Below, one piece after another: positions 1 through 12,377 of a stretch of 40,364 nt of DNA. A program made the translations under genes and the position numbers. The stretch lies in assembly GCF_008831285.2 (NCBI RefSeq), contig NW_022204767.1, forward strand, positions 1 to 40,364, read 5' to 3'. The notes under the pieces were generated by a model. It was given only the letters and a program-made list of their open reading frames with translations. It was not told where the DNA came from and made no database searches. Each line of letters begins with the position of its first letter. Within the stretch, counting starts at the first letter, position 1. The stretch comes from Nymphaea colorata. Lineage: Eukaryota; Streptophyta; Magnoliopsida; Nymphaeales; Nymphaeaceae.

Positions 1-128
1 AAATGTCGGTTAGGCTTGTATCTTTACGTTGTCTGATGATTTTCTAAAAAAAACATTTGTGAATAGTAAACATTTATGGTTGTGGAAACCATCTTGTGAG
101 GGTTTAGTTTATATTTTTTAAACACTGC
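1..128. other. unique left flank, no feature seen
   Basis: AT-rich DNA to the left of the duplicated segment. It does not resemble the sequence to the left of unit B (before 23239). I see no gene, RNA or repeat in it. Confidence 0.5.
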
Positions 129-900
129 TATTGCACAAATCATACTTACATGGAATCAAATCAATCAAGCTGGTCAATTCAGTAAATTGGCTATTTTAAC
201 AATTCAATTGATTCAACTGTGAATCGGCAAAGCACTATATAAAATTTACCTTTTTAAAACGATAATACCAAAAACATATATGTACAATTAAATGTGAGTT
301 GCGACACTTAAGCTGAAATGTATGATGGGCCCTTGGGTCTTTTCTAGGTAGTGTGGTTGTTAACCTCCTGCTCTGCCAAAAATTTGGCTTAACAGTGATT
401 CGGGTAGGATAGGTTAACTTCAGTTTGATTCCAATAATTTTGCTTTAAAGGCATTGATCCAAAGATATACATGAAAAAGTTATGAACTTCCAATAGAATC
501 CTGTTAAGGAGGAGGCCTGAAGTGTACAAGAAGAATAGCAACAAAAACTTACACACACTTTAGAGGGTGTTTGATAATATGAACATTGTGTTCTTTGGAA
601 CCCAAACTTTCCTGTTAGAATGAGATGTCAAAAACAGAAGAGAGTTCTTAAAAGAAAACTCCAAAAGAAGAAGAATTCAACAATTCTGATTCATAATTGA
701 ATTCGGATTTGGTACAGTATTGTAACTGTGTCCGATGGATACCAGATTCCAATGGATCTGAAACCCAGCGACATGCAAAATTAACGTTGGCAAATATGGT
801 CTGTCTCTATAGCAGAATGAGTGAGCTGTCTTACGGCATGATGGTGAGGGACTCTAGAGAAGGTAGACATGCATGCTATGATTTCTTGCTGGTTTCACAC

Positions 901-2345
901 AAATTTAAGTTTTAATTTTGACGTGGAACAACTGATACGAGCAAAGAGGCCACTGACTGAATAAAACTAGCTAATGAAGCAAGAAATACTTGGGTAGAAT
1001 ATTTGCCTCAAGTGCCAAGTGTCCTCGACTACTGGGCAGATTGGAGCTCTTCTTACAAGACCCCCACAACTACTTTTCTTCCTTGATGTCGGACTATTTG
1101 TCTGCAAATAGCATCTCCCTCCCCCTGTCTCTCTTCATTAACACAAATAAACAATGCCACAAGTTGAAGAGAAGATGTGGGTGTCTTTTTTATCATTCTA
1201 AAAAGCAATTCCATTCTCTCCTCTACTTTGTGTGAGTGTATGGCCAGAGACAAAAGGTACTCCGTTGCAACAAATTCAAACCAAATTTACAGTATTATTA
1301 TATTGGGTTTATTAGAAGTTCACATACTTAGATTCAAAATTAAGATTGATGCTAATGGAAACAAGTTTATGTGAATGCAAATTTTAAATTTACAGTCTGG
1401 ATCTAATCGGATATCTAGCTTTTACATTACATGATTGAAGTCGGAATCCAACTTTAATTATACATGAAATCCAGACCATATTTTCTATGTGAAAGCAGAA
1501 AGTTTTTTTGTCGCAAGGACCAAATATGTTTCAAAATTTTAAGAGGGGCTGAAATAAAAATTTTCAAATTATATATATATGTAATATATAATATATATAT
1601 ATATTATATTAAACTTGAATTTTATACATTTACATACAAATTTTTAAAGTTTTTCAAATTTTTACATTACATATAATTCACATCCAAATCTGATCTAGTG
1701 ACATTTTTAAAATCCAAATACATCCAATTTCTTAATGGATGTCAATTTTTTTTTTTTTTGTTTCCATGTCTAATGCAGTCGGATATTGAGTCCATCGACA
1801 ACCTTCACCTCTAAATAGAGATTATTCATCCTCAAAAGAGAATACCCTTCTTTATTTTGAAGAAATCGTTCTCCTTAAAGAATAGGGTGCTTTGAGCTAA
1901 TGAGAAAAAAATAAAGATACGTTGCTTGTGCCAGTATACAGTATTGCCAAGGCAAATAATCTTACATCCCTTCCGCCCTGAATTAAAATGATAAGCACTT
2001 GTAGCTTCTAAATGCGGTCACCTTAAATACGTTTGGCCTTTCTATAATTTCTATCAGTGTCTATAAGTACTTTTATAAACAAACACTTCTTGGCCTTTTT
2101 TCCTTTTCTTTTTACCCCAATTTTTAAAATTCGTTCCGAGGACATACATTTCCTTTTTTCCTATACAAAGAATTTCAGCAACTCACAAGAATACATTGGA
2201 AACTTTCGAACACAAAACTCATTTGACAAGGACATGTTCAAAAATATTATATATAACGAAACTATTTTCTCTCTCTTAAACAAATAAATAAATTAAACAA
2301 AAGTATAGGATGATTTAATAAAATGTGTTGATCAAGTTAATTAAT
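901..2345. repeat. non-coding repeat block, copy A
   Basis: The block lies between the left part of unit A and the NLR pseudogene. It is present three times: here, at 23962-25371 in the same orientation within unit B, and at 19711-21208 in reverse orientation. A fourth partial copy lies at about 22680-23085. Short open frames inside it (for example 990-1235 and 2057-2287) are not supported as genes, because the copies keep nucleotide similarity without keeping frame. It contains an AT dinucleotide tract (about 1570-1610) and a poly-T run (about 1747-1759). The segment near 1775-1800 resembles the gatgtcaatggatc words found in the MITE-like elements elsewhere in the window. Confidence 0.75.
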
Positions 2346-5300
2346 GTGTAAATACTGAAGGCTTCAGCCTACGAAACAGAAAAGGTTCCATAACATGATA
2401 TAACCAGCACCTCAACCACTTTACTAGGATGGATAACCTCTCCCCAAGATGGTCTCTGAGTTCCTGCGGCAGATGGAGTGCTGGACAAAAGTAAATTACC
2501 AACTTTTCAAGCTTCGAGAGGCCGGGCAATCTGTTCGTTTGCATCCGTGGGACATGTTGTTCTACTGCATCATTTTCATTTTGGTGGGTAGTAATGTCCT
2601 CCAGAGACTTCAGCTTGGGGAAGTATTGAAGCTCTAGGGTATCTCAGTTTTGGGAGGCATTGCCAGTGGCCTCCCAAGCTGATGTCCTCATACGAAATAG
2701 TTTAGGTACAATGTTTTCCAGTTGGGAGAGACCCCACACCCACTGAGGCACCCTTTCCAATTAGACCTCATCAACATTCGTGTTCGCTCAAAGACAGAGA
2801 CTTGAAGGAGGGTAGAAATGTTGATACCTCCTAAGGCTTGCACTTAGGCAACAACTCACTGACAGACTTTGGAGCTGAGTCACTTGACTGTCATCCCCCA
2901 CCAGCTCAATAGAGCATCAAGCAAGCCTTCTGTCTGCATCTTTGGACATTCATAAACTTCGCCTCTCTTAACCTTGGCATTGAAGTCAATGTTATTTCCC
3001 CTATTCCGTCTGCTGGCCACCCTTCCCAGTTGAGCAATCCTTCCACCATCAACTCCTCAAGTAAAGGAACGTTAACAAGAGCCTTCAAGCCATTAGGTCC
3101 GTACACCTTCAACGACTTGAGAGCAGGCATGTGATGAGGTATTTGCTCTAGGCTGCAGCATTCCTCCACCTTCAATGACTCCAAGGCAGGCATGCTAGCT
3201 ATTTCACATAGTGCTGGGCAATTGATGACATTTAGTACTTTCAACGAGGTAATTCTTGTATAGTTTTTCTCATAAATGGCATCTTTCTAGCTTTAGTGAA
3301 TGTAGCTTGTATGCTCAGTATTCAAATGCCAAGCTGGCATCTTTCCTTTATAATCACCTATATCCAAGCACTCCAGCCCAAGTAGAGGTTCCAATGCCTC
3401 CAGCGCATCACTCCGTTCAGAAGCACCACACTTCGTCATTCGTCGATTACTCTGTTCAGAAACACCTCCAATAATTCGAAAGTAGAATTCCAAACTAATT
3501 ATGCCATGCTTCTCCTTAAGCAATTGCGCATTTCTTGCACAACCAATTGCCTTTCTTGTCACCCCTAACCCTTGTGTCCCCTTTGTCATCCGTAAATTGG
3601 TAAGCTTCCCCAGGCCTTCCACTATAAATTTCAATTCCCACATCCATTTCATCCCAAGATACCTCAAGTTGGAGAGTTTGTCCATTTCCTTGGGCAACTC
3701 TTCAATTTTACATAATTTGAAATCCAATATTTGCAAGTTACAGAGTCTGCAGATTGAACTGGGCAACCGTCTCACTTTAGAATTGCTTAGATTGAGATAT
3801 TTTACAAGTGAAAGGTATTCAATGGACTTGGGCAGCTCATCCATTTCGCACCCCCTCAATTACAACACCCTCAACCACTTGAAATTGGTCAAGTGTTCAA
3901 TATAAACCTGCAAGTAAGATTGGAATCAGCAGACAATGTGGACACCTTATTTGCTGTTTCCAAGGTATTATGCTTGTGTGCCTCTGCATTGTGTACACCA
4001 AGTAATGACAGATGGTGGGTGTGCTCAGTAGTAGAGGCATGGACATATTCCCTTCCACCTATATATAAGGCAAGGTCATGCAAAATGTGATGCAATTTGA
4101 TGCTCATCAAATCAATTTCTTCAATCAAACACGCCTTATCAAATCTTCAATGTATTGGTTTGCTGTCGCTTCAACATCTTTGCCTTCTCAATCAATCCCT
4201 ACTCATTTTCTTCGTGCGCATCATGGACCCCACCATCTTAATCAGAAGTGGCAACGCACCACACTTCTTTACTAATCCCTCTCCAACAAATTTGATCTTA
4301 TGCATCACCCAATCTTCTTCTGTTTACCCTTCTCTTAAAACCTCCTTCAGAAACAAGTCCCAACTTTGGTGGAAAATAAATTCTTGTAATTCATGCATAT
4401 AAAAATCACCCATCCCCTCTGACACATATTTCTTTCTACTGGTAATCAAAATTTTGCTCCCATTGCACCCGCCGCCATCAACGTACCCCCTATCTATTCC
4501 TCCCACCATTTTAGTTCCCATACATCATCTAGGACCAACAAAATTTTTTCCTTTGAGAGCTCGTTCTGTAATTGTGTGCATAAGTCAGTCAAGGAACAAT
4601 CAGTGTTTTCTCCAGAACTCTTGCACACATCCCTTAGTATCAGCCACACCAAATCCTTATGGTTTGAACTTTCCGAAACACAAACCCACCACCTGCGTTC
4701 CCGAACTATTGTTCAACTTCATTAATACCATGTTAGCAAGAGTCGTTTTACCGATCCCTCCCTTTCCAACAATGGAGATAATAGAAGCACCACCCTTCTC
4801 AGTCTTACTACAAAAGTCATTTGATGAGAGCATTTCTACTAACACCTTTTTATCATTTTCCCTGCCTATGGGCAGTTGTACACCTATGTGATGGGTTGCC
4901 TCTTTGGGGTTGTCATGTTTACCATGAACAGGGTCCTTAACACCCCCTTGTGGTGTTGTTTTGAAACTATCCACCATGTCCCAATCTTTCTTTATTTTAT
5001 CAAGCATTTCATTGATTTTCTTCATTTTGTTAACAGTTGGTAACGAAAAGAAACATCTTCATAATAGGAAGAGGGCGCTGTGGTCAAAGACCGCTTCCGT
5101 AGCTGATCCCTCTTGCTGGCCTCAATTTTGCTTTGATATCCTTTGATGATGTCCTCGGCATCATAAAGAACATCCTTGTGCTCAAACTCTAGTTCTCTAT
5201 CGCACTCCTTGCTGAAAAAGGACTTGATCAGCATCTTTGATGGCCTTTAGGAAGATTTTCAGGATCATTTGGAGCTTCTTCAGATCGTCTTTGGCATTCA

Positions 5301-5382
5301 ATAAGTAGTCTTTCATCTCTTTCAACAAATTGGTTGCAGTAGAAATGGATATTTGCACAAGAGCGTCTATTACTGCCCCCAT
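2341..5382 (-). pseudogene. CC-NBS-LRR resistance gene relic, copy A
   Basis: This is a broken NLR intracellular immune-receptor gene on the minus strand. Reading leftwards from a likely ATG at 5382-5380, I see an Rx_N-like coiled-coil (LLNAKDDLKKLQ, then VLYDAEDIIKGYQ). An intact P-loop GKGGIGKTT lies at 4741-4767, followed by RNBS-A-like WVCVSES. Kinase-2 KILLVLDDVW lies near 4518-4548, then RNBS-B GSKILITSRK and a GLPL-type CGALPL near 4247-4264. An MHD-like ILHDLA lies near 4071-4097, followed by LRRs (LPKSIEYLSLVKYLNLSNSK and others) down to about 2400. The parts sit in different frames. There are breaks after the first coiled-coil helices (near 5228), near 5036, just upstream of RNBS-A, after kinase-2, and several in the LRRs. 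About 85 bp of LRR present in copy B is missing near 2830. The natural stop seen in copy B at about 25445 is lost here. The roughly 3-kb span fits a complete single-exon CC-NLR, so this is a full-length dead gene. Confidence 0.9.
4741..4767 (-). other. P-loop (Walker A) codons of NLR copy A
   Basis: These codons encode GKGGIGKTT, the nucleotide-binding loop of the NB-ARC domain, here still intact. The same site in copy B (27858-27884) reads GKGGIS followed by a stop. Confidence 0.9.
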
Positions 5383-6480
5383 CTCCTGCAACCCCACTCC
5401 CAGTTTCTGGTAGATTGAAGGGCAGAGGAAGAGAAGTAATTGTCAGAAGGCTGCGAACAAAATAGGCAAAAAACTGCACATAAAGACCAGGCTGCCGAAA
5501 ATTTTCGTTGACTTATAGATTTCCACCTCCCATTGGTCTTCTCCTATAAAATTCAAATTGAGCAGGTGGGTCTGTTTGATCACCACCACCACTACATTAT
5601 CCTCTTGCGAGTGGTAGAGCGCTGAAGTAATCAAGTTACGGAAGAAATTCGGCACTTGACGGCTCAAGAAATTCTGCCTTCAATTCTGTTAGTTGTTACT
5701 CATTGGCTTCAGTCCTTTCACGCTGTTTTGTCAATTCCTTACACTGTATTCTTCTTCTCTTCCAGAATTGCTACGTTCATATTGCTGCTTCTTTTCTCTC
5801 TCCATTTCATTATATTTTCTTCATTCACATTAACTTTAATTCCCATCAATCGTGGTGTGATCTGTTATAATACGAGAATACATGAGAAAAATACTCATCG
5901 GCACATTTTTTATAGGTTGTGTTAAAGAAGAAATTCAATTTCTTAATTTACTTGCTCGTAAATAATTCTGGAAGAAAATCCCCAAAGCCAAGCCTTCTAC
6001 ATCCCCTAGAGTTCCCCCTTTCGGACTTGTCAGATTTCTTGTTAATCTTTTATTTCATTGATTTTATTATGTAAAAATACTTTACATATATGATCTGCAA
6101 TCCAAATTTATTTAGTATAAAGTTCGTATTGGACTCGTTGCAAAAATACATATTGAGTCAAACAGCCATATCTTAACCTTTGTCATAATGGTAAGATTCA
6201 CATAAAGTAATATGAGAGAGAGAGAGAGAGAGAGAGGAGACCAGAAGATGATGGTTGAACCAAGTGGACAATTATATACATCTAAACGCAATGTTCAAAA
6301 CTATTTTTTTGAATAACAATCTAACCTTTTAGATATTATCTTAAGAGTATTTTAGTTGTTACTAGTTGAGATTGTAAGTCTGAAGCCTTTGTACCCCATC
6401 TAATGTCATTAACAAACACACACACATACACATTACCACTTGGCTAAGGGATAAAGCCAAACGTCTTAAATTTATATTAA
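5383..6480. other. NLR upstream region, no gene seen
   Basis: This is the 5' flank of the minus-strand NLR relic, followed by AT-rich DNA. Short open frames occur at about 5443-5667 and 5656-5925, but they lack family similarity and are not kept as proteins in unit B. A (GA)n microsatellite lies at 6214-6235. Confidence 0.5.
6214..6235. repeat. (GA)n microsatellite
   Basis: About 11 uninterrupted GA units. The matching tract in unit B (near 29284-29299) is shorter, so the locus is length-variable between copies. Confidence 0.9.
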
Positions 6481-7265
6481 AAGATATTTTAACTACACGG
6501 GCATGGACCCTGCTAGCCTGCTACCCGGCCACTATTAACAGGTCAAGCCGCACCCGGTACCGGGCGATGAAAAGAATGCATGAGGCCTGGCCCATTTTTG
6601 CAGCCTCCGTGGCATCGCTTCTGCCAGACTGCCACTTCCTCCTGCTTCTTTCCTCCACCACTTCACGCTCCGATTGGACCGGCCAAACCCAACATGCTCT
6701 TCAACCACCATCCCGCCTTCCCCATCTTACGAATGTCACCTGATTCAGCCCAACGGAGAACAGTCATTCACATCAGATTCTTTCCAATGTAGAACAACCA
6801 TCCACAGAGAGAGAGAGAGGGAGAAAGAGAGAGAGACACGGTAGACTCGTGATAATGGAATCGATGAGTCCTCAAGCTGAGCAGTAGTTGGGCGGCGACA
6901 AATGGTTTGGATTTGGAACAAGAGGCAACAAATTGGTGATGGCATGGAAGGCACGGCCGCGCAAGCCAGGAGGTGCGATGACGGCGATGCAGCCTGGTGA
7001 GACCCCAACGGCGAAGGAAGAAAACGAATACTAAATCTAACTTTCAATTTTTGAAAGTTTGAAACCCTTACAAAGTAAACAGACTTCAAAATGTATTTAA
7101 AAATTAAAAATAAAAAAATTGTTGGGCTTACCAGGCCAGCGACTTGCTGCATGTAATGTCCGATACCTGGCCCGCAAAGTTACCGGGCTGGGTCTGATCA
7201 TACCAGCCCATGCATATGCTCGACTCCGTCAAGGGTGGCAATGACTCCTCCTCCTCCTCCCCCCA
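6480..7265. repeat. GC-richer repeat-like block, copy A
   Basis: This block stands out from its AT-rich surroundings. It has words rich in GGCC and CCGG at both ends (aggcctggccc near 6592, acccggtaccgggc near 6552, taccggg and accaggcc near 7130-7190). Its right end (gggtggcaatgac near 7233) resembles the ends of plant hAT-type MITEs. It contains a GAGA tract at about 6811-6833. Open frames on both strands look like composition artefacts. The class assignment is inference; its partner is 29540-30345. Confidence 0.35.
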
Positions 7266-8764
7266 ACCCAACTTTCTATTCTTGTTCCTTTTTTCCTTTT
7301 TTTTTTAGGTAGGGGAGGTGATTGCCCAATGCATTGGATGTGTCAGAAGCTGGAGCATTTTAGTTTTGTTTCTTTACCATTGCCAAGTGCAGCCACTTCA
7401 GTTTTGATCTTTTGCATTCATTTTTTCATTATGAAATGTCAAAGGTGGTGGTTGGATGATTCAGTTATTTGGACGTCGAATATTTGTTGTAGTAAGAATT
7501 CTCTAGAAGCAACTTCATGTATGTATTCACATCTATTTTGAAGTAATGAATTTGAATGCACATTCATTACTCTGAAAAAGTTAGTTGATATGAAAAAAGA
7601 AAAAAACAACACTTTAATTAAAAAAACTGAATGGGATTTATACTTAGGAAATGACTTTTGATTGGATTCGAATACGGGTTCAGTTTTACCTAAATATCCC
7701 ATCATATTCTGATTCAGGTTTCTTTCGAATTCAATTTTAAATGAATTATCATACACCCAATTTATACGTTTTGAATATCTGTACATTCTTAACATATCAT
7801 AATGTGGTTTTGCTTCTTGTAGTTAAAAGTTGGATTCAGGTGTGGATCTAAATCTAAAATCAAATTTGAATTGTGAATTTAAATCAAATTTGAATGTGGA
7901 TACGCCATGGATTTTTCTTCCTTAGTATTTAAATCCAAATTCAAAATCGAATTATGAATATCCGATAAATTTGATATGGTAACATGAGATTTTATTTGAA
8001 GCCAATCCTTTAACATTCACGTGTTACTGCAATTTATTTTTTTTCTTTTTCTCATTAACAAATTGTTTAGAGTCTTTGGTACTGAACCACATCAAGAATG
8101 CTCTGCCAAAAATCCTATTGAAGCTATCACATAGCTTTGTCGTTCGTCAAAAATCCATAAATCCATTATCAAGGGAGGAAGTCAGATTCAAGATCGGTAC
8201 CTTTTATCTAGTCAGGTTCAAGATCGGTACCTTTTATCTAGTCAGGTTCAAGATTAATACATACCTCGCTATTAGTTTTAGACCACTACTTTAGCGACCT
8301 TTGAATCCTTCTTCTCTTGATAAAGCATTTATTTGTCATTATATTAGCAATCCCAAAAGAGTGATTTTCCTTCAGAAATGCTCCTTCGACGGGATTTGAG
8401 TACAAGAGGATCAGGGGAGGAGCTTCCTTCATCTACTTCTTCTAAAGTAGACGATTCTTCCTCATTATCTAGGCTTCATCTTATACCTAATGATGGGAGG
8501 GGCGTCTTCTCATAATTGCCAAGATTAGATAGGATGTCTTCTTTACTATGTATACATGCAAACAAAGATTTTTTTGATAGTTTCAAAAGCATTTCAAACT
8601 TTTGAAATTAAAGGCATTGGAGACTTTGCTTAGACTCTTTCTTTATCAGCTTAAGTTTCTCTCTGACCTACAACAAATGTAATGATGTTGTTATAATATT
8701 TAAAGCATTCTCCAGACTCATTAATCCTAGTTTCCATCCAGGAAAGAGAATTTAAAAACGCAAA
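7266..8764. other. intergenic region, copy A
   Basis: AT-rich DNA without a convincing gene. The stretch at about 7660-8000 is dense in words of the type aaatccaaattcaaatc and ggatttgaat, and looks like degenerate dispersed-repeat sequence. A 45-codon open frame at 8378-8515 is kept in unit B, but I recognise no protein in it. Confidence 0.4.
8181..8250. repeat. 30-bp tandem duplication specific to unit A
   Basis: A unit of the form gtcagg-ttcaagatcgg-taccttttatcta occurs twice in a row, followed by the start of a third (gtcaggttcaag). Unit B (near 31270-31320) has only one. This is a simple slippage-type event after the large duplication. Confidence 0.85.
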
Positions 8765-9225
8765 ATCTCTCTTTTAATATCTCTATTTCTCTCTCCAATT
8801 TTTCTTTCTCTCTCTCTCTCTGATTTCTCTCTCTTTTTAGATCTGTCTCTCTAAAATTTCTCTTTTTTCTCTCTCTCACTCTCTCTTCAGTTCTCTCTCT
8901 CCCTTTTTTAAAATCTCTTTCTTTTTCTCTCTTTATTTTACCTCTCTTTTAATCTCACTTTTTTCTTTTTTCTTTTTTTAATATTTCTCTCTTGGATTTC
9001 TCTATTTCTCTCTCCTATTTTTCTCTATCTCTCTCTCTCTATGATTTCTCTTTCTTTTTAGATCTCTCTCTCTAAAATTTTTCTTTTTTCTTTATGTCTT
9101 CAATTCTCTCTCTCCCTTTTTAAAAATCTTTCTTTCTCTCTCTCTCTCTCTTTTACCTCTCTTTTAATCTCTCTTTTTTCTTTTTTAAACCCCCCTCTCT
9201 TTTTCTCTCTCTCCACCCCCTTTAA
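8765..9225. repeat. long CT-rich low-complexity tract, copy A
   Basis: About 450 bp of almost pure pyrimidine on the plus strand (ctctctct, ttttctttctct and similar words), broken by short repeats of the form tttagatct-ctctctctaaaa. This suggests an inner higher-order repeat of roughly 250 bp. A shorter CT and AT tract follows at about 9412-9490. The whole tract is kept in unit B at about 31815-32265 with many small length changes. Confidence 0.85.
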
Positions 9226-9445
9226 ACAAATAATGGGTAGGACAATGGTTGAGTTAGGCAGCGTGTTACAGCCATGTCTTCAGTTTGATTCTTGGAGGGT
9301 GTTATCCTAATGGTATTGAAAAACAATGTCGATTTTAAGATTAGTGGTGCCATTATGAGGTCAACTGGACTGGTTCTTGTCTCCTCCCCCACCCACCTTT
9401 ACTCCCCTCCTTTTAGACTTCTCTCCCTTTTACTCTCTCTTCTAA

Positions 9446-9487
<42 letters not shown>

Positions 9488-9825
9488 TATATATTAAACA
9501 AAAAAGCTCCCATTTTGCATTCCCCAAAATCATTTGACTTCACCCAGGCCAATATTAAGGTGCAATACCCATGATCCTTATCATTCGGACTACACTTGGA
9601 TGGCATACAACTCATTTTTGAAAACCTTTTTTTTTTAATACGCATGTTGTGGTATGAATGACTTATCTAATTTTCTTTCAAGCATAGAGAATTCTTTCTC
9701 TTTTCATTTAACTTTCATATTCACTATGCATCCAAAACATTCTTGGATACCCACAACCACTGCTTTAGGAAACCTAAGCAAAACATGATCGAGCCTTAAT
9801 AATATGGTAATGGAGTTAATAGCGG

Positions 9826-10310
9826 TGTTTGGGTAACAGTAAGAAGGTGAAAATTTGGTATGAGTATTGGGGATAGGGGATTCTAGAACAACTACTCAAG
9901 CAAGATGATCTTATGAAATTACACAGTCACATGCAAGCTACAGTGGAGGCAGTTCTTACCCACAAGCAAGAATTTCCTGCTAGAGATATATTTTCTATGT
10001 CAGTCTATTTTCTTATTAGCTCTTCTTCTCCTATTGATTGTGATGACGTTCTGACATGAGGTACTCATAATTTCATTAACTTGAGATGAAATGGATATGA
10101 AAAAAAAACAGTAGACCATGAGATCCGGGGGTGAAGCCAGCAATTTTTTGTAGGATGGGCTGAACAGTATTTGCAAAAACTATACAAGGGCTAAACAATA
10201 TTTTTCAAAAATTTTAAATCGGCCAATTTAAAAATTTATTAAAATGTAGGTATCAATTTTTTTTTCCCCAAAACATGAGGGGGAGGGGCCATGGCTCCTG
10301 CCAGTTCCCC
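9826..10310 (+). repeat. dispersed repeat, copy in unit A
   Basis: Related sequence occurs at 32823-33290 (duplication partner) and, with an internal deletion of about 170 bp and more divergence, at 21425-21720. Shared words include ggtactcataatttcattaa, cttgagatgaaatgga and cagcaattttttgtagga. The identity of the element is unknown. It is probably an old mobile-element remnant. Confidence 0.55.
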
Positions 10311-11218
10311 CTCCTTCTGCCCCAGCCTACATCCTTACAATAAGATTATTTGGTAAATGATACTTACTATCATGAGTGTCGCTGGTACATTGATGTATCA
10401 GCAGGATTGGCTTCCTAGTAATGGGCCATACTTGTGTTCATACATCCAGAATTTGGAATTTAAGACGACGGCGCAAATATTCACTAATCTTGATTAAATT
10501 GTGATGAACAGTCAATAATTTATAGAAAAAAGCTTAGTTAAAAAAACTCTCGGCTGTCTTGTTATCAATCACTAATTTTTACACGGGGTTTGCTCACCTA
10601 TTTGTATAATTGAAAAGAAAGAAGTGGATCAATGGCAAAAACATTAAAAAATTTTAACTGTACAAATTTAAATAGATTTAATTTTAGGCCATTGACATGT
10701 CCACGATTGCCAAATCCCAACCATGAAAATGCAATCTACATTATTAAATTTTTCAAACAAACAAAGCTGCTTATCATGCATATCAAACTCTAGTTTTCTT
10801 TTGATTTGGAAACATGGTTTCTACCAAGATAATATTTTCCACAAATCACTTTCTTTTTCATTCATAATAATATGGGGAAAATGGAAAAGTGAGTTGTGAA
10901 CAAGGTTGGCATCGAGAAAAAAGAAAGAAGTGAGAGAAATGTTTGAAAATGGAAATAAATCGGCTTGTTGTTCACTCTACGATAATGGAAAGAGAAGGAA
11001 AATGAAGGTAGTGCGCTACAGGCATGGTCTATGATTGGTGTTAAATAAATCCGGAAAAATTCCCAATCCACAAACTTCTACATCACCTACACTTCCTCTT
11101 TCTCACATTTGTCGGATTTCTCATTGTATTATGTAAAAGTTTGGATGCATGATTTTTCTTTTCCAAATCCAAAATTTTATTTATCCCATCCAAGTTTCAT
11201 GATCTGACCATTGACTAG

Positions 11219-11395
11219 AAGTACAACTTGTTCGTGCCGCGAGGGAATGCCATCGACCTTGCCAAACGTAAGGCTGAACATCCCTGTTATGAAGAGACAA
11301 AGCTGATGATGTCCAGGACTGATATTAATCCAGTTGAGCTGTTTTATTTCAACAAACTCTGTTTGACAGAACCAAGATCTCAGAATGGAATGTGA
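11219..11395 (+). other. exon-like open frame of unknown nature, copy A
   Basis: About 58 codons are open from just after a TAG to a TGA. They encode a mixed, protein-like composition (for example NLFVPRGNAIDLAKRKAEH, then PVELFYFNKLC). The surroundings are AT-rich and stop-dense, so this stretch stands out. There is no start codon near the left edge, and AG dinucleotides at 11217-11221 could be splice acceptors. I do not recognise the family. It may be a stray exon of a lost gene or chance. The unit B copy differs by one visible base in the frame. Confidence 0.25.
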
Positions 11396-12377
11396 AAGGT
11401 CTCTCTAACCATAGCAACAGGGCATGATCAAGTGGCACTAGCCACGCAAAGTTGGCTCAGACCAATTACGTACTCATGGTTAGGTTTTGTTATTAGTCTT
11501 TTGACCTATTTCATTTCAAGTGGCCTTTTTTTTTTATTTCATTTCGTAGAAGTTAGGGCAAAAGAAGAGAGAAAAGCTTCACTTTGGATGCTTTCTTGAT
11601 AAGTGTGTAAAATTTCTGATTTTGACTCCCTAAAGTCTATCGATAGTGGCCCCTCTTTTTTTTTTTCAAGACAGTCATTCTTTTTTTTTAAGAAATTATT
11701 TGTTTTAAAATTTTAATGGTGTCTCAGCATTAATCAGTTTTCTTGCTTTAAAACATTAAAAAAATCAAATACCAATAATTTAACAAATATGACATAGTGT
11801 TATAAGAGAAATTATCGCTATGGTGAGAATATAATATACATGATGGGTATTATTGAATGTCTCAGAATGAGAACGTAAGTCAAACTGTTGAGAGATCAGT
11901 GAGTCCTTATGGTCTCTTATTTGTCTAATATGTGGCTTATAGCTAGAGTATTTCTAATTTTTCAACAAAACCAGATTAGCTAAATTTAAATTTGATTCCA
12001 CCAGTAAAAAAGACAAAGTGACGAGAACATCACTTTCTTTATGAAAAAAGAAGAAGAAGAAAAATTTAGCATATTTTTATAATTAAAATTTATTAAAAAA
12101 ATTGCCTCCACCATTTTCTAGGTTGGGCACATCTGATTATGGACCTGATTTTGAACTGTAGCTAGTAAAAAAGCATTGTGCCATTACTAATCAAATTTGT
12201 GTTCCTTTATGTTTTATGCCATATTCAGGCCCGAGTCCACTTAGTGTTACGGAGATGCAACCCAATATATTTGGGATCATATGCTTCTTCGATCCAAATT
12301 CAGTTTTGAAAAGTAGAGCCCACATCTGAATCCCAAGTCCTCCCTAAATCCAAACCACTGGCACCCATAGTTGCGCA

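Larger units (their letters stand above)
9226..12377. other. intergenic region, copy A
   Basis: About 3 kb with no gene I can support. It holds a repeat-like stretch at about 9826-10310, including a phrase of the type gaagccagcaattttttgtagg, which has a shorter diverged copy at 21425-21720. It also holds a short exon-like open frame at 11219-11395, listed separately. The rest is AT-rich and matches unit B closely. Confidence 0.5.

Noticed and set aside
990-1235. Frame beginning MGRIFASSAKCPRLLGRLEL, present in three places (also 24051 and, inverted, 20761-21102)
   Set aside because: The copies share nucleotide similarity as a repeat, but frame ends differ by indels. The composition is not protein-like beyond the first part.
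4454-4891. 145-codon plus-strand frame over the NLR NB-ARC region
   Set aside because: Antisense shadow of the P-loop and kinase-2 region of the minus-strand NLR relic.
6745-7152. 135-codon minus-strand frame in the GC-richer block
   Set aside because: Low-complexity serine and leucine runs from GAGA repeats. The frame is not kept in unit B.
8378-8515. 45-codon ATG frame (begins MLLRRDLSTRGSGEE), kept in unit B
   Set aside because: Short, serine-rich and without any recognised family. Conservation is uninformative because the surrounding DNA is equally conserved.
10862-11071. 69-codon minus-strand frame identical in both units
   Set aside because: Identity reflects the high nucleotide identity of this part of the duplication. 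The frame is rich in Phe and Ser and has no recognisable domain.
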